DNA of 64,000 nt from Verrucomicrobiales bacterium (GTDB taxonomy: Bacteria > Verrucomicrobiota > Verrucomicrobiia > Limisphaerales > J093): assembly GCA_015075445.1 (NCBI GenBank), contig JABTUJ010000022.1:1-64000 (forward strand), written 5' to 3'. The notes under the pieces are model-generated. The model saw only the letters and a program-made list of their open reading frames with translations. It had not been told where the DNA came from and made no database searches. A program made the position numbers and the translations under genes. Position 1 is the first letter of the stretch; every line of letters starts with the position of its first letter. Below, one piece after another: positions 24,097-33,001 of the stretch.

Positions 24097-24311
24097 GGCT
24101 TGGGCTGGATCCTGCCAAAGTACGTGGCCAGCACGCCGAGCATGAACCCCAGCCCGCTGGTCAGGGTCAGCAACAGAATCAAAGGCATCTCCACGGCCAC
24201 GAACAGGAGTTCCGCCCGCACGGGCGCGTGATTCTGGATGATGAGCGCGCCCAGCAGAAGGGTGATCACGATGGTCAGGATGAGACGAAGGTGCTTTTTC
24301 ACGGGCATCAT
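24093..24311 (-). CDS. Small LapA-domain (DUF1049) membrane protein
   Basis: This 72-residue protein has two membrane helices, LILTIVITLLLGALIIQNHA and the Leu-rich stretch about 42-62, with the QNH turn after the first helix that is common in LapA-domain proteins. In E. coli LapA relates to lipopolysaccharide assembly regulation; the role here is unknown. ATG 24311 (with a second ATG one codon later) follows a perfect TATAAT box. Its stop overlaps the cardiolipin synthase start, so the two envelope genes are coupled. Confidence 0.72.
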   Translation of the reverse strand: MMPVKKHLRLILTIVITLLLGALIIQNHAPVRAELLFVAVEMPLILLLTLTSGLGFMLGVLATYFGRIQPKP

Positions 24312-24328
24312 CGGTTGCAATGAGCCGG

Positions 24329-24356
24329 ATTATATCCCGGCATTGCGCCTCGACAA
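24329..24356 (-). promoter_or_regulatory. Promoter of the lapA-cardiolipin synthase operon
   Basis: TTGTCG (24356-24351) and a perfect TATAAT (24334-24329) are 16 bp apart on the minus strand. The ATG at 24311 is 17 bases after the -10 box, so this message would have a short leader of about ten bases. Confidence 0.6.
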
Positions 24357-24512
24357 GGTGCTCCGGCGCAAAACCGAAACGAAAGGCCAGTGGCGCAGGC
24401 TCAGGCGGAAAGGTAAGCCTGTGCCAGGCAGGCCGACCCATCCAACCGGATCACCCAGTCGGCGTCGAACACCGGCGCATCCAGATCGGGGAGCAGTCGG
24501 CGTGAGGGCGGG

Positions 24513-24863
24513 CTAGTAGCCGCGATAGCCGCGGGAGGCCCAGGGGTTGCGCGTGAGGCTGTCGAGGGGTGAGATGTCGCCCCGGTTCATTGGATCCTCG
24601 GGGTCCACGACGGTGAGGTTCATCGGGAGATCCGAGTTCCTGACCTCGCCCTCGACCCGGACCGGGATGCGGGAGCCGGTGACCTCGACATAACGGACGG
24701 GCTTGGCCTTGGCCACAGCAGGGCTTGCCCCTTTGGCGGGCGGGGTGGCGGCCGAGGTCTGGCTGCCCTGATGGGCGCAGCCGGCGACCAGCGACACACC
24801 GACCAGGAGCAGGACGAGGGTGGGCAGGTGCCGGGCCCGCGGCGGTCGACCTGTGGTTTTCAT
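24513..24863 (-). CDS. Small lipoprotein carrying a TonB-receptor-like plug motif
   Basis: The 116-residue protein has a signal peptide with lipobox LVAGC, giving a lipidated Cys29. A flexible Ala/Pro/Ser linker follows, then YVEVTGSRIP (58-67), which closely resembles the segment at the start of TonB-dependent receptor plugs (VVVTGTNIQS in the receptor just upstream). The tail reads SPLDSLTRNPWASRGYRGY with no known domain. It lies 100 bp after the receptor gene on the same strand but beyond a terminator, so it is probably read separately or by read-through. I do not recognise the family; the ATG 24863 is the only start that gives a signal peptide. Confidence 0.65.
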   Translation of the reverse strand: MKTTGRPPRARHLPTLVLLLVGVSLVAGCAHQGSQTSAATPPAKGASPAVAKAKPVRYVEVTGSRIPVRVEGEVRNSDLPMNLTVVDPEDPMNRGDISPLDSLTRNPWASRGYRGY

Positions 24864-24926
24864 GCGCTTACGGTGCCGCGCCCGACGCCTCGACGCAAGC
24901 GAGGTTTGCATGACGAGGTCCCCCCG

Positions 24927-24962
24927 AAAAAACGGGCCCCTCCCGCGGACGGGAGGGGCCCG
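24927..24962 (-). terminator. Rho-independent terminator of the TonB receptor gene
   Basis: A perfect 12-bp stem (24933-24944 with 24951-24962) around a six-base loop is followed on the minus strand by six T residues (24932-24927). It begins 23 bp after the receptor stop codon. It is the clearest terminator in the window. Confidence 0.9.
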
Positions 24963-24985
24963 GTGCACGGGTTGGAGTCGGAGGG

Positions 24986-27865
24986 TTAAAATTCCTTGGA
25001 AAGGGAGACGAACCACATGCGGCCGCGGATGTCCGCCAGGCGCCGGTCGTAGGCGTTTTCGAAGCTGCTTTCAACCAGGCGCGGCTGTTCGTCCAGGAGG
25101 TTGTTCACCCCCACGAGGAAGTCCGCCTCGAACCACGGGATGCGGTAGCCGAGGCGCAGGTCGAAGGTGTAGTAATCGCCGACCGAGCGCATGTACGAAT
25201 CGCCGCCGACGAAGTCCTGCTGGGTGGGGTCTTCGTCGTAGCTGCTGACGAAGTTCCAGCCGAAGGCGGCGTTGACCCGTTTGTACTCGTAGCTGAGCAC
25301 GACGTTGGCGCGCCACTCGGGGAAGCTGGTGTCATCCAGCACCGCGCCCGGCCCCCAGTAGCGGCCGAGGTAGTTGATCGAACCGGCGCCGGGGAAGTCC
25401 TCCTGCTCGAAGGTGAGGATGCGCGTGGCCTGGCCCGCGAGGGTGAACTTGCCGACGTCGGTCATGAAGCCCTTGCTGAGTCCGAAGTCGAGGCCGTCGG
25501 TCAGCCGGGTACCGGAGTTGATGGGTCCGATGTTGCGAACCTGCATGATTTCGTCGGACGGATTCAAGTCGATCTGGGCGCCGAGGGGGTTCACACCGCT
25601 CGGCAGGGCGTTGGGACCATAGGGGTTGGTGGGGTCACGCGGGTCGTTCGGGTTGTAGTTGTACCACTGGTTGACGATGTACTGCGCGCTCGAGAACGGG
25701 ATGCCGTTCTGTTCGATGCGGTAGTAGTTCAGGTTGACCGAGAAGTCATCGAGCCAGTTCGGTTCGTACACCCCGCCGATGCTCCAGCTTTCGGTGTCGA
25801 TGGGTTTGAGCTCGGAGTTGCCGATGGTGAGGACGGCGTCTTCGGGCTGCTCGCGGAGGCCCGTATAGGGGTTGTAGAGCTCGGTGAAGTCCTGGCCGGG
25901 CAGTTGGTAGAGGTCGAAGAAGCCGGGGGCGATGAAGCCTTCGGCGTAGGACCCGCGGATGGTGAACTGCCGGTCGATGGGCTGCCACTTGAAGCTGTAG
26001 CGCGGCTTGATGCCGGTGTCACCCACGTCCGAGTAATCCTCGAACCGGATGGCGGTCGAGAAGGACAAGGAGTTGAAACCCGGGATGGTGAGGTCTTCGC
26101 CGAAGATGGGCACCAGGACCTCGCCGAAACCGGCCAGGATATCCCGGTCGGCCTTGAGGGGTTGCTGGATGTTGAACGGGAAGACACTCCCGTTCTGGAT
26201 GGCGTAGTCCGGGGCGAAATCCAGCTTCTCGATCCGGTACTCAGTGCCGCCGGACACGGAGAGCGCGCCGCCGGGCAGCTTTAAGACATCACCGGCCACC
26301 TTGAAGTCCCAGTCCTGGAGTGTGACGGTGGTCTTGATCCCGGCCTCCCCGGTGAGGCTGGCGATGGATGCGGGCGAGTTCACCACGGAACTGCCGCCGA
26401 TCGGGGTGTAGCCGAATGGGTTCCAGGCGTCCGGGGTGCTGCGGCCGAGCAGGTCCACGTAAACGTCACGCAGCACGCCGCCGGTCTGGAGGCTGTCGTT
26501 CTCCATCCGGTCGTAGGTGAAGGCGGTTTCCCATCGCCAAGTCGACTCGGCGATGCGGCCGCGGAGGCCGGCGACCAGGCGGGCGTCTTCGAACTCGTCA
26601 TAGGTGATGCGCGGGCCGACCTCGACGGGACGATAGGACACCCGGAGGGGCTGGGCGGTGCCGGGGAAGAGCTGCTGGACCCAGTAGTTGTTGGCCGGGA
26701 CGTTCACCCCGGACAAGGGCGAGGGCGCCAGTTGGTTCCTGGACTGGTTGTTCACGTAGTAACCGTCCAGGAAGATGCTGAGGTTCTCGCCGAACACGTC
26801 GTAGCCCCCGCTGAAGTAGGCCGCGTACTTCTCCTGGGGACGGTAGCCGATGGTGTACTCGCCGAAGGGGAAGCCTTCGCTGAAGCCGGGCTTGAGGGCG
26901 GGGGTGTTGCCGTACCGGACCGGAGAATTGGCCGGCAGGAGGGCATTGAGCTCGGCTTCGCGCGCGTTGCGCACGGCGGTGCGATTGGCCCCTTCGGGCA
27001 CCTGGACCGTGGCGATAGGGTTAAACCCGGCCGGGACTTGCGCGATGTTGGTGAGGCCGCGGGTGTTCTGGGGCGCGAGGCTCCAGCGGAGCGCGATCTC
27101 GTCGCTGGGCAGCGTGCTGTTGTTGAGGAAGGTGCCGGGGTTCGAGGTCTGCGAGGTCTGGAAGGGCAGCGGTCGGGAGCGCTCGCGATCCACGCTCATC
27201 TGATCCTCGGAGCGGAGGTACTCGGCGGAGACGACGAACCGGGCGTTCTCGGTCGAGGTGCCCAGCAAGGCGTTGAACTTGCGATAGCTGATGTCCGTCT
27301 CGGTGGTGTTCGCGTAATAGGCGCCCAGTTTGGCCCCCTGATAGTCGGTCTTGGTGATGATGTTGACCACGCCAGCCACCGCGTCGGAGCCGTAGATGGC
27401 GCCGGCGCCGTCCAGCAGCACCTCGATGCGATCGATGGCGGCTTCCGGGATCAGGTTCAGGTCCGAGTTGGCGGTGCGGCGGCCGTTCACGAGCAGCAGC
27501 GTGGCGTTGGCCGGCAGGCCGCGGAGGGAGACCTGGGAGGAACCGTCGCCCCCGTTGCCGAAGCCGGGGTTCACCACGCCGGTGCCGCCGCCGTAGTACG
27601 TGTTCCGCACGCGGAGGGTGTCCGCGAGGGTGGGTTGACCCACGTTGATCGGCTGGGTGACATCAAAGACGTCGACCTTCAGGCTGTCCGCCGCATTGGC
27701 ACTCTGGATGTTGGTGCCGGTCACCACCACCCGTCCCATCTGCTCAGCCTCGGGCTCGGGCGCCTGCTGCGCCAGCACGGGCGCCACGGCCGCGGGCGCG
27801 CCCATGACCACAGAGCAGGCCAGGGGGACGGCCAGTTTGCGTTGGGTCTGATGCTTGCGTTTCAT
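24986..27865 (-). CDS. TonB-dependent outer membrane receptor
   Basis: The 959-residue protein has a signal peptide ending near APVLAQQA, a plug domain beginning with GRVVVTGTNIQS (44-55) and including VSLRGLPANATLLLVNGRR and IEVLLDGAGAIYGSDAVAGV. A long beta-barrel follows and ends in an aromatic-terminated strand, VSLSKEF. These receptors import scarce ligands across the outer membrane using TonB/ExbBD energy; such genes are present at 35.5-37.6 kb. The substrate cannot be read, and no SusD partner is adjacent, so it is not a classic SusC. ATG 27865 was chosen for the signal peptide. It is a single gene ending at a strong terminator. Confidence 0.93.
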   Translation of the reverse strand: MKRKHQTQRKLAVPLACSVVMGAPAAVAPVLAQQAPEPEAEQMGRVVVTGTNIQSANAADSLKVDVFDVTQPINVGQPTLADTLRVRNTYYGGGTGVVNPGFGNGGDGSSQVSLRGLPANATLLLVNGRRTANSDLNLIPEAAIDRIEVLLDGAGAIYGSDAVAGVVNIITKTDYQGAKLGAYYANTTETDISYRKFNALLGTSTENARFVVSAEYLRSEDQMSVDRERSRPLPFQTSQTSNPGTFLNNSTLPSDEIALRWSLAPQNTRGLTNIAQVPAGFNPIATVQVPEGANRTAVRNAREAELNALLPANSPVRYGNTPALKPGFSEGFPFGEYTIGYRPQEKYAAYFSGGYDVFGENLSIFLDGYYVNNQSRNQLAPSPLSGVNVPANNYWVQQLFPGTAQPLRVSYRPVEVGPRITYDEFEDARLVAGLRGRIAESTWRWETAFTYDRMENDSLQTGGVLRDVYVDLLGRSTPDAWNPFGYTPIGGSSVVNSPASIASLTGEAGIKTTVTLQDWDFKVAGDVLKLPGGALSVSGGTEYRIEKLDFAPDYAIQNGSVFPFNIQQPLKADRDILAGFGEVLVPIFGEDLTIPGFNSLSFSTAIRFEDYSDVGDTGIKPRYSFKWQPIDRQFTIRGSYAEGFIAPGFFDLYQLPGQDFTELYNPYTGLREQPEDAVLTIGNSELKPIDTESWSIGGVYEPNWLDDFSVNLNYYRIEQNGIPFSSAQYIVNQWYNYNPNDPRDPTNPYGPNALPSGVNPLGAQIDLNPSDEIMQVRNIGPINSGTRLTDGLDFGLSKGFMTDVGKFTLAGQATRILTFEQEDFPGAGSINYLGRYWGPGAVLDDTSFPEWRANVVLSYEYKRVNAAFGWNFVSSYDEDPTQQDFVGGDSYMRSVGDYYTFDLRLGYRIPWFEADFLVGVNNLLDEQPRLVESSFENAYDRRLADIRGRMWFVSLSKEF

Positions 27866-28007
27866 AGCGTCGGGTTGTTGAGTGGTTCTAACGGTTTCGC
27901 GTTTGATGGTCTGATGCCGCCCATGTATGCGAACCCCCAGCGTCGCACAAGCAAAAAATGATGGAAAGTAACGGCGAATTAACCCAGCCGAATTCTCCCA
28001 GCCGCTC

Positions 28008-29162
28008 ATGAGGTTCCTGCCCCTCCTCTGGAGCAACCTGCGGCGGAAGCGGCTGCGGACGCTGCTCACCCTGCTCTCCATCGCGGTGGCGTTCGTCCTG
28101 TTCGGCTACCTGTCCGCCATCCGGGTCGGGCTCGGCGCCGGCGTCGAGGTGGCCGGCCGGGACCGGTTGATCGTGCGCCACCGCGTCTCGCTCACCGAGC
28201 TGCTGCCGATTCGTTATCGCGAACGGATGGCCGGTCTGCCTGGTGTGCAGTCGGTGGTGTTCCAGACCTGGTTCGGCGGGGTTTACCAGGACCCGCGGAA
28301 CTTCTTCCCCCAGATGCCGGTGGACCCCGAGCCGTTCCTCGCAATGTTCCCCGAGTACCGGCTGCCCGAGGACCAGAAGCGCGCCTGGCTGCGCACCCGG
28401 ACCGGCGCCATCGTCGGCCGCACCACGGCGACCCGCTTCGGCTGGCGGGTCGGCGATCGGATCCCGATCTTGTCCCAGATCTGGACGACCAAGGAGGGCA
28501 GGCAGGTCTGGGAGTTCGAGTTGGTGGGCATCTTCGATGGCCAGGAACGCGGCACCGACACCACCGCCCTCTTCTTCCGCCACGACTACTTCGACGAGAA
28601 CCGGCAGTTCGGCGAAGGCCTGGTGGGCTGGTACACCATCCGCATCCGCAACCCCGAGGAAGCCGCCGCCGTGGCTCGGCGCGTGGATGAGGAGTTCGCC
28701 AACTCCTCGGCCGAGACCAAGACTGAAACCGAGAAGGCCTTTCTGACCGGCTTCGCCCGCCAGATCGGCGACATGGGCCAGATCCTCACCGCCATCCTCA
28801 GCGCGGTGTTCTTCACCATCCTGCTGGTCGCCGCCAACACCATGGCCCAGTCCGTCCGGGAACGCACCGAGGAGATCGGCGCCCTCAAAGCCCTGGGCTA
28901 CACCCATGGCCAGGTGCTGGCCCTGGTCCTCGCCGAGTCCGGTCTCCTGGCCGGTCTGGGTGGCCTGGCCGGTCTGGCCATCGCCGGGATGCTCATCGCC
29001 GCGGGGGATCCAACCGGCGGGGCGTTGCCGAACTTTTACTTTCCGGCTCGGGACATCGGCGTGGGCGTGGGCCTGGCCCTGCTGCTCGGGTTGGTGAGCG
29101 GCGCGATGCCGGCCTGGCAGGCCAGCCGGCTGGGCATCGCCGAAGCCTTGCGCCGCGGGTGA
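28008..29162 (+). CDS. FtsX/MacB-type ABC transporter permease (first of two)
   Basis: The 384-residue protein has the FtsX layout: an N-terminal membrane helix (LRTLLTLLSIAVAFVLFGYL), a large extracytoplasmic domain with PRNFFPQMPVDPEPF, and three C-terminal helices with RTEEIGALKALGYTHGQV, the conserved permease signature. Such permeases work with a MacB/LolD-type ATPase to move lipoproteins or other envelope substrates. The second permease follows 177 bp later, but no matching ATPase gene is next to either, so the transporter is an orphan pair here. The gene diverges from the TonB receptor. Confidence 0.87.
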   Translation: MRFLPLLWSNLRRKRLRTLLTLLSIAVAFVLFGYLSAIRVGLGAGVEVAGRDRLIVRHRVSLTELLPIRYRERMAGLPGVQSVVFQTWFGGVYQDPRNFFPQMPVDPEPFLAMFPEYRLPEDQKRAWLRTRTGAIVGRTTATRFGWRVGDRIPILSQIWTTKEGRQVWEFELVGIFDGQERGTDTTALFFRHDYFDENRQFGEGLVGWYTIRIRNPEEAAAVARRVDEEFANSSAETKTETEKAFLTGFARQIGDMGQILTAILSAVFFTILLVAANTMAQSVRERTEEIGALKALGYTHGQVLALVLAESGLLAGLGGLAGLAIAGMLIAAGDPTGGALPNFYFPARDIGVGVGLALLLGLVSGAMPAWQASRLGIAEALRRG

Positions 29163-29168
29163 GGGGAA

Positions 29169-29300
29169 GGAAGAAGTACGAAGGGCGAATGTCGAGGTAA
29201 GAAGTACGAAGGGCGAATGTCGAAGTACGAAGGGCGAAGGGCGAAGGGCGAAGTACGAGCGGCGAACTTCGAACTTCGACTTTCTCACTTCGCACTTCCA
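29169..29300. repeat. GAAGTACGAAGGGCGAA repeat cluster between the two permeases
   Basis: Five or six copies of GAAGTACGAAGGGCGAA-like units run head to tail, followed by inverted versions (CGAACTTCGACTTT, CACTTCGCACTT). The direct and inverted halves can fold into a long imperfect hairpin. It separates two permease genes that are usually adjacent, so it probably entered an operon. No gene lies in this interval. Confidence 0.75.
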
Positions 29301-29339
29301 CCCTCCCTCGGGCGACGGTAGGTCGCGGAGCATGACACG

Positions 29340-30539
29340 ATGAGCGGACCTCTGAACTGGCTGCGGCAACTGGCGGCCGTCACGCGTTTCAGCCTGGCGA
29401 GCATCCCGCAGCGGGCGGGGGCGGTGGCGGCCGCCCTGGTGGGCATCGCGGGCGTGGTGGCCGTCCTGGTGGGCACGCTCTCCATCGCGGAGGGCTTTCG
29501 CCAGGCACTGCGGAGCTCGGGATCCCCGGACGTGGCGCTCGTGATGCGGAGCGGCTCGGACAGCGAAGGCGTCAGCCTGCTGACGGGCGAGGAAGCGCGG
29601 TGGATTCGGGACGCACCGGGTTTGCGCCGGATGGCCACCGGACCGCTGGCTTCCGCGGAGGCGCTGGTGATCATCAATCTGCCCAAGCGCACCACGGGGA
29701 CGGACGCGAATGTTCTCCTGCGCGGAGTTGAGGAGGCGGCCTTCCAGGTCCGGGAAGAGGTGCGGATCGTCGAGGGGCGGCGCTTCGAGCCGGGGCGCAA
29801 CGAAGTCATCATCGGAAGCGGCGCGGCGGCGGAGTATGCCGGCCTCGACGTGGGCGGCACGCTGCGGCTGGGACGGGTGGAGTGGCGCATCGTGGGCCGC
29901 TTCACGGCGCGCGGGGGCGTGGCGGAATCGGAGCTCTGGACCGACGCGGTCGCGGTCCAGAATGCCTACCAACGCGGGAACACCTACCAGTCCGTCTTCG
30001 CGCGCCTCGCGTCGCCCGCGGCGTTGGACGTTTTCCAGGAGGCACTGAGCCGCGACCCGCGTCTCAACGTGAAGGTGCTGCGTCAGGACGAATACTATGC
30101 CGAACAAGGGCGGCTGCTCTCGAACCTCATCACCGGGTTGGGCTCGGTGATCGCCGGGCTCATGGGGTTGGGCGCCGTGTTCGGCGCGCTGAACACGATG
30201 TACTCCGCGGTGGCGGCCCGGACCCGCGAGATTGCCACGCTGCGGGCGCTCGGGTTTGGCAGCGGGCCGGTGGTGGGATCGGTGTTGGCGGAATCGCTGC
30301 TGATGGCGCTGGTGGGGGGCGGGCTTGGCGGGGGCCTGGCTTACCTGGCCTTCAACGGTTATCAGGCCGCGACGATGAACTGGCAGACGTTCAGCCAAGT
30401 GGCCTTCGCCTTCCGCGTCACTCCCGCGCTGCTCGTCCAGGGCGTGCTGTACGCGACCGTGATCGGCTTGCTGGGCGGCCTGTTTCCCGCCCTGCGCGCG
30501 GCGCGGATGCCGGTGGTGGCCGGGCTGCGCGAGCCCTGA
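29340..30539 (+). CDS. FtsX/MacB-type ABC transporter permease (second of two)
   Basis: This 399-residue permease has an N-terminal helix (AAALVGIAGVVAVLVG), a periplasmic domain and C-terminal helices with AARTREIATLRALGFGSGPV and GLFPALRAARMPVV, the closing FtsX motif. It is the usual partner of the first permease, and both would need a shared ATPase that is not in the window. The start ATG lies at the edge of the repeat cluster. After the stop the next gene is the PBP4-like carboxypeptidase; a T-run near 30591 could end the permease transcript, but no convincing stem was found. Confidence 0.87.
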   Translation: MSGPLNWLRQLAAVTRFSLASIPQRAGAVAAALVGIAGVVAVLVGTLSIAEGFRQALRSSGSPDVALVMRSGSDSEGVSLLTGEEARWIRDAPGLRRMATGPLASAEALVIINLPKRTTGTDANVLLRGVEEAAFQVREEVRIVEGRRFEPGRNEVIIGSGAAAEYAGLDVGGTLRLGRVEWRIVGRFTARGGVAESELWTDAVAVQNAYQRGNTYQSVFARLASPAALDVFQEALSRDPRLNVKVLRQDEYYAEQGRLLSNLITGLGSVIAGLMGLGAVFGALNTMYSAVAARTREIATLRALGFGSGPVVGSVLAESLLMALVGGGLGGGLAYLAFNGYQAATMNWQTFSQVAFAFRVTPALLVQGVLYATVIGLLGGLFPALRAARMPVVAGLREP

Positions 30540-30633
30540 GCGAAGGAACCAACCGGACGGGAAGGCGGCAGGCGGGCGGGGCTGCAGCGGCTTTTTTTGT
30601 GGCTTGCCGGCGGCGGAGCGCCAAGCATCACGC

Positions 30634-32202
30634 ATGGCCCTGACGCGCGTCATGATCAAGCTGTGGCTGGCGGGAGTGGCCGGGTTGGTACTGGCCGGCG
30701 AACCGGTTCGCCCCTCCGGTCCGGACTCGCTCGCGTCGCTGCGGGACGCCATCCAGCGCCATGCCACCCAGGCCCGGTTCGCCCGGGCCCACTGGGGCAT
30801 CCACGTTGTCTCCCGCGACACCGGCGAAGTGCTGTTCACCGCCAACGCCGACAAGTCCTTCGTTCCCGCCTCGACGGCCAAGCTCTTCACCGGCGCGCTG
30901 GCACTGGACCAACTCGGGCCCGAGCACCGCGTGCGCACGTCGCTTTATGCGGGCGCCCCCCCGGATCCCCAGGGCGTGGTCAAAGGGGACCTGGTGTTGT
31001 ACGGCCGGGGCGACCCGAGCCTGAGCCCGGCCGCGGCGGGCGGCGATTGGGACCGGGCCCTCGCGCCGCTGGTGGAGGCGCTGGTGGCGGCGGGCGTGCG
31101 GGTGGTCACGGGCGATCTCGGGGCGGACGAAAGCCACTTCCGGGGGCCGCCGCTGGGGTCCGGGTGGGAATATGACGATCTGTCCTGGTACTACGGGGCG
31201 GAGGTCTCCGCGCTGAGCGTCAACCTCAACGCGCTGGATGTCATCGTCCGCCCGGCCGCCTCCGCCGGCCTGCCCGCCCAGGTGTTTCTCTTCCCGTCCA
31301 CTCGTTACGTCGTCATCAGCAACCTCGCCCAGACGGTGGCGGCGGACGTCCCGCGTCGCCTCCACGTGCGCCGTGTCCCCGAACAAAACGTCGTGATCGC
31401 CCGGGGCAAGGTGCCGCTCGGCGCCCGGCCCGTCACCGAGTCCGTCGCGGTGCGACGCCCGGCGGCCTGGCTGGGCCACGAGTTGAAGGCGGCCTTGCAC
31501 CGGCGCGGCATCGCCGTGCGGGGCTCGGTCGTGGTGGTGGACGCCGAGGCCCGTGATCGGGCGCCCCTGGACCACCAGCGGCTGGTCGAACTCGGTGGCA
31601 CGTGGTCGCCGCCGCTGCGGGACCGCCTGCCCCGGATGATGAAGCCGTCTCAGAACCTGCTGGCCCAACTGCTCCTGCTCGAAGTCGGTGCGGCCCTGCC
31701 CGCGGCGGCGTCGGAACTGACCACCGAGCAAGCCGGGTTGCGCGCGTTGCCCGCCTTTCTCGCCCGCGCCGGTCTGACACCGGGCGAGGCCCGTCTGGAG
31801 GAAGGCTCGGGTCTGTCGCGCCACAATCTGGTCACGCCGCGCGCGCTGGTGGCGCTGCTGGAGTTCATGCTCCGCCATCCGCACGCCGAGGTCTTCACCA
31901 ACTCGCTGCCTGTCGCCGGGGTGGATGGCACCCTGCGCACCCGCCTGCGCGGCAGCGCCGCCGAGGGCAATCTGCACGGGAAGACGGGGACGTTGAGCGG
32001 GGTGAACAGCCTCGCTGGTTACGTGACCACGGTGGCTGGCGAACCGCTGGTCTTCGCCCTGATGCTCAACCACTACACGGGTGGGCCGGGCGACCGACCG
32101 GCGCGGGCCGAGCTGGACGAGTTGGCCGGGCTCGTGGCCGGCCTGGGCCAGCACACGCGCGAGGTTAAGGCTAAGGCAACTGCCGGATCCGCAGTTCCTT
32201 GA
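30634..32202 (+). CDS. D-alanyl-D-alanine carboxypeptidase/endopeptidase (PBP4, DacB family)
   Basis: The 522-residue protein has a signal peptide and the three active-site motifs of class C penicillin-binding proteins: STAK (80-83) with the nucleophile Ser80, SQN (339-341) and KTG (450-452). It trims peptidoglycan stem peptides in the periplasm. ATG 30634 was used; a TTG ten codons upstream and an ATG six codons downstream are alternatives. The last 32 bases overlap the convergent DUF1080 gene, so the two 3' ends share sequence. Confidence 0.9.
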   Translation: MALTRVMIKLWLAGVAGLVLAGEPVRPSGPDSLASLRDAIQRHATQARFARAHWGIHVVSRDTGEVLFTANADKSFVPASTAKLFTGALALDQLGPEHRVRTSLYAGAPPDPQGVVKGDLVLYGRGDPSLSPAAAGGDWDRALAPLVEALVAAGVRVVTGDLGADESHFRGPPLGSGWEYDDLSWYYGAEVSALSVNLNALDVIVRPAASAGLPAQVFLFPSTRYVVISNLAQTVAADVPRRLHVRRVPEQNVVIARGKVPLGARPVTESVAVRRPAAWLGHELKAALHRRGIAVRGSVVVVDAEARDRAPLDHQRLVELGGTWSPPLRDRLPRMMKPSQNLLAQLLLLEVGAALPAAASELTTEQAGLRALPAFLARAGLTPGEARLEEGSGLSRHNLVTPRALVALLEFMLRHPHAEVFTNSLPVAGVDGTLRTRLRGSAAEGNLHGKTGTLSGVNSLAGYVTTVAGEPLVFALMLNHYTGGPGDRPARAELDELAGLVAGLGQHTREVKAKATAGSAVP

Positions 32203-32917
32203 ATTCGATCGGCGCGCCCTCGGATTCCAGGCACAGAAAACCGCTGGCCGGCTCGCAGCGCGTCCCGCCCGAAACCTCTTCGCCGTTCACCCACAGCCGC
32301 ACCTCGCCGTTGATGGCGCGGACGTAGTAGTGGTTCCACTCACCCACCCCTTTGCTCAGGTTCTTGCGCGGGAAACTGCGTTGGCTGTTCGGCGCCGCCG
32401 GCGGGAACGGGACCATGCGGGACTTGCCCACCGGAAAGACGTCGCCGTTCGTCGTGAACCAGTCGGGTTTCTTGCCGGTCTGCTGCTCGTACTGCTCGGC
32501 GTAGCCGTGGTCCAGGATCTGGACCTCGATGCCGCCCGGCGGGAGCTGGCCGGGCTTGAGGTCGGTCAACGCCTCCTGGGTGGCCCAGAGGAACACGCCG
32601 GAGTTGCCGCCCGACCGCAGGTGCCGCCATTGCACGACGAGCTCGAGGTTGGTGAAGGTCTGCCAGGTGCGGATCACCCCGACGGGCTGGCCGGTGCACG
32701 TGATGATCCCGTCCTTCCAGGCCCAGGTGTCGGGATGGCAATTGACGTTCGTGAAATCGGCCTCGCCCAGCGCCCGCCAGCCGGGGCCGGTGCCGTCCAC
32801 CCAGGCCCGGGGGAGCCCGTCCGGCGATTCGGCCGCGTGCGCCGGGGACGAGCCGGCCGGGCCAAGGAGACTGGCGAGCACCAGGAGGGCGAAGGGGGCG
32901 CGGATGTGATTGTTCAT
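32171..32917 (-). CDS. Secreted DUF1080 (3-keto-disaccharide hydrolase-like) protein
   Basis: This 248-residue protein has a signal peptide (LLVLASLLGPAGSSPAHA) and one DUF1080 domain, with WAWKDGIITCTGQPVGVI, NSGVFLW, GIEVQILDHGY, KNLSKGVGEWNHYYV and the final IEFKELRIRQL strand. The fold is a concanavalin-like beta-sandwich; some members hydrolyse 3-keto-glycosides. Genes of this family are often next to Gfo/Idh/MocA genes in Verrucomicrobiota and Planctomycetota; here one such gene lies 20 kb away. The ATG at 32917 follows a TACGCT box by six bases. Its 3' end overlaps the carboxypeptidase gene. Confidence 0.88.
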   Translation of the reverse strand: MNNHIRAPFALLVLASLLGPAGSSPAHAAESPDGLPRAWVDGTGPGWRALGEADFTNVNCHPDTWAWKDGIITCTGQPVGVIRTWQTFTNLELVVQWRHLRSGGNSGVFLWATQEALTDLKPGQLPPGGIEVQILDHGYAEQYEQQTGKKPDWFTTNGDVFPVGKSRMVPFPPAAPNSQRSFPRKNLSKGVGEWNHYYVRAINGEVRLWVNGEEVSGGTRCEPASGFLCLESEGAPIEFKELRIRQLP

Positions 32918-32923
32918 GGGCGC

Positions 32924-32952
32924 AGCGTAGCGTCCCGCGGTGCGCTTGGCCA
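32924..32952 (-). promoter_or_regulatory. Candidate promoter of the DUF1080 gene
   Basis: TGGCCA and TACGCT (32929-32924) are about 17 bp apart on the minus strand, with the -10 box six bases before the ATG. The -35 element is weak, so the call rests mainly on the repeated -10/ATG spacing. Confidence 0.35.
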
Positions 32953-33001
32953 CCCCCTTTGCGGCCGTCCCGATCGAGCACCTGAACCGACAGGGAGAAC
33001 C

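Noticed and set aside
24986..27865. SusC-type receptor of a polysaccharide utilisation locus
   Set aside because: There is no SusD-like gene beside it and no N-terminal carboxypeptidase-like domain; it is a general TonB-dependent receptor.
30549..30600. Terminator after the second permease
   Set aside because: A run of seven T is present near 30591 but no complementary stem precedes it.
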